From assembly GCA_033439295.1 (NCBI GenBank), contig JAVTLE010000016.1:1798001-1862000 (forward strand): a stretch of 64,000 bases of DNA, written 5' to 3'. The notes beneath the pieces are model-generated. The model had not been told where the DNA came from. It made no database searches and was given only the letters and a program-made list of their open reading frames with translations. Of the stretch, positions 54,311 through 64,000 are shown in pieces. Numbering within the stretch: position 1 is the stretch's first letter; each line of letters starts with the position of its first letter. The position numbers were made by a program, and so were the translations under genes. Source of the stretch: Deuterostichococcus epilithicus. Taxonomy: Eukaryota > Chlorophyta > Trebouxiophyceae > Prasiolales > Stichococcaceae.

Positions 54311-57300
54311 TCAGCGGTGGCGCAGCTGGTTGAGAATGGCGGTCACTTCGTCCAGATCGTCCTCCACGCTCGCTGAGCGCTGCCGACGGTCTCTGCTGCC
54401 TTCTGCGCTGGCGGCCCTCAGCCGCCCTGCCACCTTCAGCACCTCGCTGGTGGTGTCCATGGTGATGGTCTGCCTGCTGCCACTGCGGCCGCCGCCGCCG
54501 CCCCAGCTGCCGCTGCCGACACGCGTGCCCTCTGCCGCTGCCGGCCGCCGGGGCGCGGCAATGCCAGGCATCCGCAGAGGCTGCAGCGGCGCATGCCAGA
54601 ACGCCGGCTCCGAGGGGCTGCGGCGGTCGTCATGCCCTGCAGCCGGTGTGCTGCTGCCAGCGGCAGCTAGAGAGGCCGGCTGCGGCTCTCGCCTGGGGCT
54701 CAGCCGCCGCGCGGCACGCGTCGGCTGCAGAGTCAGGCTGCCATCCTGTCGCCTGACTGACGCAGAGCTGCCGTCACGGTGCACCGCCCCGTTGCGCACG
54801 ACCGCCTCCTTTGCAGGGGCGGGACTGCGGCTGCCGCTGTTGCGGCTGCCTCCCCTGGCGGCAAGACTCGCCGCTCGGGCGACGCTGCATTGCAGGGCCG
54901 CGCCATCCGCCGCTGCAGCCTCGGCGTGCCGCCGTTTCAGGCGGCCGCCAGAGCTCCTCGCGTCCCCGGGCGGGCTGCCTGCCGAGACTTGCGGCGTCTG
55001 CGGCAGCGCCTCCTGCCAGCACGCTGCGGCATCTGGAGCCGCGTCCGAAAACCTGCTGCTGAAGCTGGCCGCCCCGGCNGCGGCCGGCCGCCGCCGCCCG
55101 ATGCCGCCGCTCCTTCCTGCCGGCGCCGCCGCCGGGGGGTCCGCGCCGGACCGGGGCGTCACCGCCGGGGCGCTGGGCGGCGTTTCCGGCGCGTCCGCCA
55201 CAAAACTCCAGCTGTCTCGCCCGTCGTCCTCCCCCTGCCACGCTGCAAACGCCTCCCTCCTGAAAGGCGCCTGTGCCCCATCCGCTTCGGGCCCGCCACT
55301 CCGGCGCGGGATGTCTCCGCCGCCGCTGCCGGCAGGGAGTCTGCCGTTCGGTCTGCCGCCCTGCTGTGCCGCTGCTACAAGGCTGCCGCTCCTGCTGCGG
55401 CCGCTCCCGACGTCGCCGCGCAGCGCGCTGCCGGCGAGCGCCACAGGCGGCAGCAGGTGGGTGAACCGCGCCGCGGAGTCCTGTGCCCGCACATGCAGCC
55501 TTTCCATATCCCCTCGTTTCTATAAAGCGAAGTCGAGAAAGGTGTTGCTCCCTGCACAGGCTCTTCGCCTGCACGACAACAAGCAGTACCATAACCGCAG
55601 CGATTCCACCGCACCTGCCACAGCTGCGGCAGGCGCTGGCTGATGGGCCGCCGCGCGACGGGCGGCTCAGCGGCCGGGCGCCGGGCCGGGGCGCCACTTT
55701 CCAGCGCCACCATCGAGTCGGCAGTCGGCCGTGCCTTGAATGGGCTGCTGCTGTCGCGGCTGCCGCAGCGGGGACTGGGAAATGCCGACAGCGGCACGCG
55801 CAGCGGCGGCGACAGCACGCCTGCGGCCAACGGAAGAGAGGGTACATCGTCACAGAGACTCTGCCACTCTCCTAGCACGCGGCAGTCTCTGCCGATCCCT
55901 CTGTGCCCAACCCACCCATCAGGTGCCAAACATGGTCATTGTGTCAGCTGCCAGCGCCCGTGCCGACATGTCCGGCCTTTTCGGCGCCGTGCGTGCAAGG
56001 GGATGCGGTCCATTGGTGGTCCCTCCTACTGTCTCGCCTGCGATGGGGGACTCGATGTCAGCGAGGCCGGCGGCGCGCGCCCAGTGTGCCGCGCGCGCCT
56101 CCGCGGCGTCCGCCTTGTGGGCTGCATGCTCCGCCTCGGAGCGCGCCGCGTCGCACCTCGCCTCCCAGGAACTGCGAACAACAGCGGTTGCGGTCAAGAT
56201 TCAGCCAGCCGATGCTTTTCTTCGATCCCAGCCAGTCAGGGTGCGGCGTGCAGCGCTCGCTCGAGCTGCGGCCACTGCAAAGGGAGCAGAGGGGCGGGGA
56301 GGGGGAGGGGCGGTCCCCGAGCGGTGCTGCCCGGCTGTTGGCTGGGCGACGCACGTCCTGTGGCAGCCCCGCTGCTGGGCGGCCAGGGGCAGTGCGTGCA
56401 ATGGGAGGTGGCGTCCCCACCCGCGCGAGGCGCATGGCGACGCACGCTCCAATGGCAGCCACTTGCTTCTCCGTCGAAGCAGCATGCAGCATCTGAGCGT
56501 ATACAAGCGGTCGAGTGCGCACCGCGCGAGCCGCTCGGCGCCCTCGGCGCGCGACAGGGCGTCCTGCAGCGCCTCGCCAAGGCGGGCGGCCTGCGCGGCC
56601 AGCGCCGCCGTCGAGTGCGGCGNCGCGCCGGCCGCCCGCTCCCGCGCCGCCTCCAGCTGCAGCCGCAGGTCGCTCGCGGCGGCGTCCGCCCGTCGCGCCC
56701 TGTCTTCGGCCTGTGCAACACCAAAATACGCAGTGAGTGCAGGTCGGCCTTGCAATGTGGCGATGTGGGGTGAAAGTGTGGCGGACCTGCCCCCGGCCTG
56801 TCAACTCTGGCAAACGGTTCGTCAGACCGGGAGGCACAGCGGGATGCGGTGGTTGGCCACCCGTGGAGGGGCTCACCGCGGAGATGCGGAGCTGCGCCTG
56901 CGCGCCGCCCTCCCTGGCCGCGGCGAGCTCCGCCGTCACCGCGGCCAGCTCGCCATGCGCCGCCTGCGCCTCCGCCCGCGCCTGCTGGGCCGCTTCCTGG
57001 TGCCTTCCTGCCTCGCTCTGTGCAGACCACCACTGCCTGAGAGTTTGACTGTGGTTGCCATCGTCATCCAGTGCCTTCCCCTTGAATAACCTTTTGACTC
57101 CCCCTGCGATATCCACGATGGCTGACCGCCCACACACAAATGCGCAGCCGCATGACGAGAAGTCCAGCCGGAGGATCCCGCCACCCACGGCTCGCACCTG
57201 CAGCTGCTGCAGCCGCTCCTGCGCTGCGGCGAGCACGTCGCCGAGGCCGGTGCAGCGCTGCGCCGCAGCCTGCGCCTCGCCCTGGGCGGTGGCGGCGCTC

Positions 57301-60300
57301 TGTCGTGCCGCCGCGAGCGCCTCCTCTTGCAGCTGCAGCCGCCGGTGCACCTCGGCATCCTCTTTCGCCGCCACCTCCCTCGCCTGCAGCCATGGCAGAA
57401 GCCCGCAGCTCAGACCACGCCGCACCCATATCGTTTCACCAGTTGCCTGCCGTCGCCTCCAAGTGCCGCTCGAGCCGCCGCTGCATCGCGTGAGTTTGAG
57501 CACATTGTCAGCATGGTGCCTGCCGACGTGCCCTCTGGTGCTATTTCTGGTGCTCCCACCCCGCCCGAGGCCATGGCGTGTCCATTTTTTGGTGCGTCAC
57601 AGCATGCTGCAAGCTGCGGCCCCAAGCGCGGCTGTGTGCAGTCAGTGCCTGCCAGGGGACAGCGAGGCTCACCTCAACAGCCGCGCTTTCGGCGGCCTCC
57701 GCCTGTCGCCGCCAGTCGGCCGTCTCGGCCTGCGCCATCTCCAGCCGTTGGCGCAGGTCATCAGCCTGCTGCTGCGCCGCGGTGAGCGCCTCCCGATGCC
57801 TGTCGCCGACATCTGCGGCGGCGGCGGCATCCCGCTGGCACTGGTCCACCTGAATGCCAAACACAAAAAGGGTATTTTGAGAGGCATCGTATCGTCGACG
57901 AGTGCGAAGCTGCTGTCCTGACTGTGCAGTGCGGAAGCTGCTGCCGGTGTGCAGTGCTCAAACAGCACCAGGGTTGCACCCATTGCTGTGTCCGGCCTGG
58001 AACGGGAAGCTCTGGGCCATTGGATGATAAGTCGTCAAGCTGATGCGCTCGCAGGCAGCATTTGCCGGCGGATTGAGACCCAGTGTGCGGCCAACCTGTG
58101 CGTGGCTCTCGCTTAGCTCAGCGCGCAGGTGGCGGCTCTGCGACAGCGCCTCGTCCCGCTGCCCCTGCGCCTCTGCGAGCGCGGCCCGCAGCCGCCGGTT
58201 CAGAGCGGCGGCGCCGCCAACCATCTCGAGACCCATGCTACCAGCCGCGCCGGTTGCGCCGCCGCCTCTGGCGTCCGTCGTGGCGGCGGCAGGAGCAGAG
58301 AGCGCACCGCCGCGGTCGGCCCCCTGCTGCGTCCCCTGAGGCTGCACACGCTGAGGCGAGGCCGGCCCCCGCGGCGAGCTCCGCCCGCTGCAGCTGGCTG
58401 AAGCGTTGCGGCTGACTTGCCGACCGAAGGGCCTGCCAGCCATGCCCACTGCTTCTCGCTGCTCCTGCTGTTGCTGCTGCTGCTGTCGCTCCTCTCGCTG
58501 ACACTGCAGCTGCCATGCCTCCCGCCTCCGCTCCGATGGGTTTCGGTGCTGCGGCGGCGAGCCGGCAGTCCAGCCGTGCGCTATTGGACTGCTGCCTCGC
58601 TCAGCGTCGGCTGCCTGCCCAGGGCGCGACCGCGCTGCCGGCAGCTCGGAGACTCCGGGGCTGCTGCACCCCGTGCTGCCGCTGCACGTGTTGCGCAGCC
58701 GCGGGTGCGGCGCCGGCAGCGGTGTGCGCAGCAGCGGCGGCGCCCCGTTCGTGGCGGAGTCTCCCGTCGCCGGCGCTGCGAGGGGGTCGCGCTCCGCGGG
58801 AGCCTGTGTGCCGCGGCTCGCGGGGGTGTGCCCGTCGCGGCTGCAGCTGCGGCCGTGCCCCGAGCTGCGCTGCGGCTCTGCAGCCGGCAGGCGCGGGCGG
58901 AGGGCAGGGCCGGCGCCGCACTTCGGGTGCGGGCACGGCAGAGCGGACAGGCTGCGCGCCTCATTTCCCTGCGGCATTGATTCAGAAGGATGTGATGTGG
59001 ACCAGGGCAGCAGGCCTGACAAGCACTCGCGACTTTGCACGTCGCAGACGTGGTTGAGGTGTAGACGTTGGACGCTGGTGTGCACACCTGCCGGCCCTCC
59101 TCCGCGCTGCGCTCCCGAGTCCGCGCAACAAGCGCCGCCCTCAGCGCCTCCTTGTCTTCCTCCATGGCACCTGGCCGCCCAACGTAGACGTTACGGTCTG
59201 GTGGTCGCTTGCAGCGCATGTGCACAGCTACTTCACCGCTCCTTCTGTGCCTTTCTGTGCCATGCAGGACTGCAAGCCAGACGACGCTGGTGAGGTGCAG
59301 CAGGCAGAAGGCATTCAGGTTGCGGGTTCACTTAGGGTGGTGAGCGCTGCATCGAGCGCCGAGCGCATCTGCTGCGCATCAGTCAGCCACGTCTGGCCCG
59401 CTTCCTCCAGATCTACCTGCTCACAATGCACATCCAGATTAGATCAGGGGCAGTACAAATGTCGTTCGCTTGCCAAAGACGCGCTGACAAACTATACATC
59501 TAGACATGCCGCAATGGGTGTCAGGCGCCAGTGAGCAACGACGGTAGGGACGCCCTTGCGCAAGCTGCAGGCATTTCAAGCAGCAAGTGCTCCGCTCACC
59601 AGTTCACCCTCCTTGGCCGCCAGCGCTCGCCGCATGCCAGCGATCCGAACCGCCAAGTCCGCCCTCGCAGCACCCTCGCTGCATCACAGCAGCCTTAAAA
59701 TCACGGACATGTGGTGCGAGCCGCGTCACCTCCGCAGGCAGGTGATGCCCGCCTTAATGCAGGCTGACTGGACAGGGTACAGTGCGTCGAGTGTGGGACA
59801 TACCTGACGCAACTGCGCTCAATCTCGCCCTGCTGGCTGCTCGCGTCCTCACTGCAGGCTGCCGCAAACTCGCAGCTCTGCTGCCACGCAGTGCCGCTGT
59901 GCCGCGGCAGGTCTAGTGCCAGCTGGTCGAGGCTGCGCCGCAGGCTGTGCCAGTCTGCAGTGACCGCGTCGTGGCCGCTGCATGGCGTGTCTGGCGCCCT
60001 GGGGCTGCGGCCTTGCTCAGGCGGCTGCGGGGCTGCTGCGCTGGCTGTGTCGCGGCCACACGCTCGTTGCAGCGGAGGCTGCTTGCCAGCTGCTGGCGCG
60101 GCGCCCAGCAGCGCTCGCTGCTCTTCCAGGATCTGGGCAGCGCCACAGTGGACGGCAGGTCATGTCACTCTGGCAGCACATCCGCAAACAGGCCATGCAG
60201 AAGTTTACACAATGAAAGAGTGGCAGGACAGCAGAGGTCGTGTGATCCAGCAGGTCACCTCCGAGAGTAGCGCAGCACGCCTCCTTTCGTGCTGCAGCTG

Positions 60301-60387
60301 GACCGCAGGGTCGTGAGCGCAGTCACCAGGTCCGCCCGAGCTGTCCACTGAGGCATCTATGTCGTTCGAGGCCCATTCAAGCTCCAT
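54311..60387 (-). CDS. Long coiled-coil protein, unknown function
   Basis: A minus-strand multi-exon gene dominated by Ala/Arg/Glu/Gln heptad-type helices. Upstream pieces read VTADWHSLRRSLDQLALDLP (59960s), AVRIAGMRRALAAKEGELVS (59600s), VDLEEAGQTWLTDAQQMRSA (59370-59430) and MEEDKEALRAALVARTRERS (59163-59104). After a disordered Pro/Arg/Ser/Gln segment (58400-58980) come LNRRLRAALAEAQGQRDEAL, REALTAAQQQADDLRQRLEM, EEALAAARQSAATAQGEAQA, HGELAAVTAELAAAREGGAQ and RCDAARSEAEHAAHKADAAE. The C-terminal part is Ser/Arg/Pro-rich and ends DEVTAILNQLRHR at the stop, 54313-54311. No known domain is recognised; a structural role at the cytoskeleton, basal body or Golgi is a guess. The start is unresolved: a Met at 60387 (MELEWASNDIDA) is one option, with small exons possible upstream. 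Two single undetermined bases (55079, 56623) lie inside exons. Confidence 0.7.
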
Positions 60388-60969
60388 GCTGTTGCTTTGA
60401 GCGCATCAAGCTCCATGTGGTTTTCGCATTCTGTCAGCAGGTATGCCAGAGGTTGGTAGTGGCCGTCACTTACTGGTCCAGGCTTGTGTCAAAGCTGCAA
60501 AGGGACGTCCATTAGCTAGCATCTGCAATGGAGTTGTAGTTGCGGCTTGAGAACCTTCTGCATGGGTACAACCGTGCAACAGCGCTCTGGAAATAGAGGA
60601 GCACTCGGTCAACGGCTCGTCAAGACTCAAAACTCGATTCAACCGGGCCAGCGGGCACCACCGGCGACGCTGAGCAGCACAGACAGTGCAGCATGATGGC
60701 ACGGCCAAGAAAGGTCACGAGGATTGAACCTCCGCACCGATGCTCCGGTGGATGCTGCGAATTTTGACCAGCTGGCGCTCGCCACTTCAAGCGGGACAGG
60801 GTTTGCTGGGTTTGCGCCCTGTTTCATGCTCCTCGCGACGTTGTGCAGGTCGCCGTGACAGCGATTTAGAGCCCAATCAGCATCTGCAGAGCTTCAAGAC
60901 ACGACCGATAGCCGACACAGCCCGCTCTACACGCCACAGTCCTGTTCCTGTCAAGTCCATCGTCTCAAC

Positions 60970-61820
60970 ATGCAGACAGTGTGCAGCCAGCTGCGATCAC
61001 CAATCCTCACCAGCCGTGCAAATCAGCAGCCAAGCACGGTACCAACACCCCTATCACACAGCAGACCGTTCAGCGTTATCCGGCCTCAGCGGCGGGAAGT
61101 CGGCACCGGCGCCATCCCGGTGCGCACCTTGCCAGCAGGAATCTGCATCGATGTTATGAAACATCAATCAGTTCCAATCAACGTCCTGGAGCCTCGCTTT
61201 GGCTGTGTCAGTGAATCTTGTCCAAGTGCCGATGTTCGCAGGTGACAGGTCCTGGCGGGTCATACTCAGAGGAGCCGGCGGCAATCGATGCTGAAACCGC
61301 GAGGATCTCGGAGACCACCATGGCCGGCATGACGGTACGCCGAGGTCATCGCACTGAGAGTGTTGTAGTCTGATCTGCGGCATGACATATAGCCCCATGA
61401 CCTACGGCGGCACGGCCCTGTGCATGTCCAGATTGCACCAGGGAGGCTACTTTTACTTGAAGCATGTCATGCAATAACAGGCAAAGATCAAGGAGGCGCT
61501 GGAGACGGAGCAGGTGCAAATCAGCGACACATATGGCGATGGGCGCCATGTCAGCATTGACGTGGTGTCGCCGCTCTTTGAGGGCCAGAGCAGCGTGAAG
61601 CGGCAGCGCATGGTCTACAAGGTCAGTTGACGCGAACCTGTACCTTGGGCATCAGCGGCAGAGTAGACCATGTGTTTGCACTTGGCATCGCAGCAGTAAC
61701 TCGTTCTGGCTGCAACATGAGGGTCCGGGTGCGATGCAGGCCATCTGGCTGGAGCTGCAGGACACTGTGCACGCCGTGGACGCCATGACGACAAAGACGC
61801 CGCAGGAGGCAGCCAGTTGA
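60970..61820 (+). CDS. BOLA4: BolA-like protein, BOLA4 type
   Basis: Four exons (60970-61119, 61242-61334, 61481-61621, 61740-61820) close in phase to give 154 residues. The N-terminus [20 protein letters not shown] is a plausible plastid or mitochondrial transit peptide. The BolA fold follows: [60 protein letters not shown] and [18 protein letters not shown]. The RQRMVYK block, with Gln where other BolA proteins have His, and the invariant HAV His match plant BOLA4. BOLA proteins pair with monothiol glutaredoxins (GRXS14/15 type) to bind or pass on 2Fe-2S clusters. The flanks are a divergent coiled-coil gene and a convergent eIF3L gene. Confidence 0.92.
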
Positions 61821-61864
61821 AGCTGTGAGGCAGAGCGGATCAGGAGGAAGCGCATAGTCATTCA

Positions 61865-61869
61865 TGTAA
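61865..61869 (+). promoter_or_regulatory. TGTAA poly(A) signal candidate
   Basis: TGTAA lies 45 bases after the BOLA4 stop, at the expected distance for chlorophyte polyadenylation. Confidence 0.6.
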
Positions 61870-61968
61870 AGTACAGTCGATCAGAACTTTCAGCAATAGT
61901 AGTAACGAAAGCACGCGCTGCTACATATAGAGGGCGTGCCACCCAGATGCAGCTGTGCGGTTCACCGC

Positions 61969-64000
61969 TCAATACGCGGGCAGCGCGCGCGGCGCAGGCG
62001 CCACCGGCGCCGCGGCAACGGGCGTGATGGCTTGCAGGTCGCGGACGATCGTGTTGAACTTCACGATATGCTCCGCCAGGAAGTCGTCTGCGGCAGCAGC
62101 AGGGTAGATTCACCAGCAGTCTCGGTGACGAGGCGCCCCTTTGCCGAAGCAGAGCGGCCGCTTCATTCTGAAGTGGTAATAGCAAGATGCTGCACACGTT
62201 GCACAAGAGCCGGCTCGTTTTCAGATAGCATTGCCATCGTCTAGAGGGTGCCCTCTCATGCTCTTATGCATCTCGGGTAGGTTACTTCGGCGGAACAGCG
62301 AGTCACGTGATTGGCAATCAGTCACCTTGCCGCCGGATCGGCTTGGCCTCTTCCACGGTCACCATCTCCTCGCCGGAGGTGGGGTCGACGTCGATGTGGA
62401 AGTCCACGTCCGCCGCCGGCAGGAACACGCCCTGCAGCAGGCAGGGGCACCGCAACTCAGAAGCCAGGCTGTCTCTGGAATGGACTGGCAGCCGTGTGCT
62501 TTCACTCCCGCAGGGCCGCACTGGCTCTGTGAGCGTGCCCGCGGTCTAACAGTCAAACACCGATGCAGATCTGCCGCCCTTGAAATTGGGAGTTGCGCTG
62601 CGCACCTCAGTGGCGTCGCCAGAGCCGTTCCAGGTCTTCACGAAGGCGGTGGACTTGAGCAGCATGAGCTGCGAGCGCAGCGTGGCGCCGTCCATTTCCA
62701 TCAGCCCCGCCAGCTTTGGCAGCGAGATGCTCTGCAGCGGGAAGACGTTATGACCATAAAGACGTTGACTTTATGGAAGTGCAGTACAGCGCATGGTGCA
62801 GCATTTTGAAAGGGAGTGCTGCAAGACTACAATAGGCGCAGTGGATGCAGTGGGCTGGCTTAACCACATAGGCGTAGCAGAGCGACGGAGAGATGCTGCA
62901 CTCAAACTTGGGGATGCATCCACGGCAAAGGCTGCAGCACGCCAAAACGAAATGCAGCCCCCACCGTGTACAGCTTGAGCAGCTGCTTGAGGCCTGGCAG
63001 CGAGCGCTGCTGGTGCAGGAGCGCGAGGAACATCTTGAGCTGCAGGCGGTACGCCTCCTGGTTGGTATTGGCGGACGGGGCATCGTAGTCCGGCGGGCTG
63101 GCGGTGATGAACTTGGGGCAGGCGTAGGAGAACAGCTCGTCGAAGACGCCCTGGTCGCCCAGCACCATGCGCTGCCGCTTCTCGCCGTACCTGTCAGATG
63201 CATCGAACGTTTGGAACACAGGGTTGTGGGCGGGTCAGGCGGACGGCGTCGCATCGTAAGGCCTCGAGATAGACAAGCAGCGGGCAAGTGTCCGAGTACA
63301 GAAGACATGATCAGTGGCAATCCTGCTGCAGCTTCAGGATCAGGATACCGTTTCTTTCTCTGTCAACATGTGTCAAGACCAGATCAGGGGCAGGGGAGAG
63401 GACCGGGCGCACTTCTCCTGCAGCAAGTTGAGCACGGTCTCGTTGAGGTCGGCGAGCGCCGGCGGGCACAGCGCCGAGGTGATGGCCAGCAGCGCAAACA
63501 TCTGCTCGTTCTTCTTCAGGATCTGCTCGTACTGCGCGCTGCGCTGGTGGAAGCCCTTCACCCTGCGGTGGCAGCGTGCCATGGAACATCAGCCCGCATC
63601 ATAATATCTGCTTGTTGCCAAAGAGCAGCTGGGCTCGGCTGCTTTTTCTCTCAACAGCATGCTCCAAGGCCAATCGGCATCCGAAGAGCCTCTGATCACG
63701 CATTTCCTCTCATCCCGCACCGGTGGATGAATGCGAGGATGGTGTTGAAGGCGCGGGCGGCGTCCAGGTAGCGGCGCTGCATCATGTAGCAGAAGCCGCC
63801 GTAGTAGTACACCGAGATGTTGCAGCCCACGATGGCAGGCGTCAGCAGGTCCCGCGCCTCGAACAGGTTCAGCGGCGCCATCGCCTGGGAGCAGCAACGC
63901 GCCACATGAGCAGCGGCAGCCTCGTTGAGAGGCTCCAGAGGCAGGCTTCCTGGCGTCTGCCGAAACTGATAACGGACAAGCCTGCGTCTTTGAGCTGGAA
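61969..64000 (-). CDS. EIF3L: Eukaryotic translation initiation factor 3 subunit L (partial, 5' end outside)
   Basis: A subunit of the eIF3 complex that supports 43S/48S assembly in translation initiation. The gene enters from the right edge. On the minus strand the exons read MAPLNLFEARDLLTPAIVGC, NISVYYYGGFCYMMQRRYLD (63840s to 63720), SAQYEQILKKNEQMFALLAI (about 63543-63484), RQRMVLGDQGVFDELFSYAC, NQEAYRLQLKMFLALLHQQR, ISLPKLAGLMEMDGATLRSQ (about 62730-62670), GVFLPAADVDFHIDVD and finally DFLAEHIVKFNTIVRDLQ before an Ala/Pro tail ending ALPAY at TGA (61971-61969). The YYY-GF-YMM-RRY block and the KNEQM-ALLAI block are typical of eIF3L, and the PCI-like C-terminal part (KLAGLM..VDFHID) is in place. 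Only the N-terminal region is missing from the window. Confidence 0.9.

Noticed and set aside
54330-57089. Very long plus-strand open frames opposite the coiled-coil gene
   Set aside because: They are antisense shadows of GC-rich coding sequence. The minus strand has the coiled-coil pattern, clean splice sites and a sensible stop, while the plus-strand frames are biased Arg/Ala/Pro strings.
60700-60770. A tRNA-like stretch on the minus strand with a B-box-like GGTTCAATCC and an A-box-like TGGTCAAAA
   Set aside because: The T-stem does not pair, the acceptor ends are not complementary and the anticodon loop would have six bases, so it is not a supported tRNA.
1-64000. CRISPR arrays, rRNA genes, bacterial operons and virus-like elements
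   Set aside because: None is visible. Repeated short words trace to trinucleotide runs, exon duplications or the single MITE, and all recognisable genes are spliced eukaryotic genes.

Overview
This window is nuclear DNA from a GC-rich, extremely intron-dense green alga, most likely a Chlorella-like trebouxiophyte chlorophyte. The genes are plant/algal and eukaryotic: a CCR4-NOT subunit 3/5, eIF3 subunit L, a family I soluble pyrophosphatase, a YLMG/YGGT plastid protein, a BOLA4-type BolA, a complex I ferredoxin-like (C1-FDX) protein, a DDT/WHIM chromatin protein and a carnosine N-methyltransferase-type enzyme. Exons are short. Introns are mostly about 70-400 bases with GTGAGT or GTGCGC donors. 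Two genes have a TGTAA motif 45-100 bases past the stop, the usual chlorophyte poly(A) signal. No operons, rRNA, convincing tRNA, CRISPR or viral genes were seen.

Layout, left to right: a gene running off the left edge (-); a bacterial-type gamma-glutamyltransferase (-, 774-5212); a very small secretory or thylakoid-lumen-like protein (+, to 6611); a large nuclear protein with DNMT1-RFD-like, DDT and WHIM regions (+, 7354-18337); C1-FDX (-, 19018-20078); NOT3/5 (+, 20913-28961); a membrane-anchored SGNH hydrolase (+, 29835-35640); an unidentified minus-strand terminal exon whose stop overlaps that gene's stop; YLMG/YGGT (-, 36366-37917); a weak minus-strand gene candidate with a non-autonomous hAT-like transposon (38395-38970) beside it; an N2227/CARNMT1-like methyltransferase (+, 39197-42442); an isoprenylcysteine/phospholipid methyltransferase-like membrane enzyme (-, 42616 to about 43900); a DUF2232 membrane protein (-, 44266-46032); soluble inorganic pyrophosphatase (+, 46662-48759); a second membrane-anchored SGNH/PC-esterase (+, 49223-53968); a long coiled-coil protein (-, 54311 to about 60390); BOLA4 (+, 60970-61820); and eIF3L (-, 61969 to beyond the right edge).

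The genes do not form one pathway. Several serve the plastid or mitochondrion (YLMG, DUF2232, BOLA4, C1-FDX), several serve gene expression (DDT/WHIM, NOT3, eIF3L), and two look like wall or Golgi polysaccharide esterases. Neighbouring genes are mostly divergent or convergent with short gaps, and one pair of convergent coding ends overlaps.

The most unusual signal is structural. At least seven times, in four genes, an intron carries a diverged copy of the edge of the adjoining exon, usually with its splice site. This is what intron birth or growth by tandem duplication would leave behind. The pyrophosphatase gene also needs two microexons, of 10 and 7 nt, to keep its frame. Exon coordinates in the entries were read by eye from reading frame plus GT/AG sites. 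Where I could close the frame end to end (C1-FDX, YLMG, pyrophosphatase, BOLA4) the models are strong; for the long genes the overall span is more reliable than the inner exon list.
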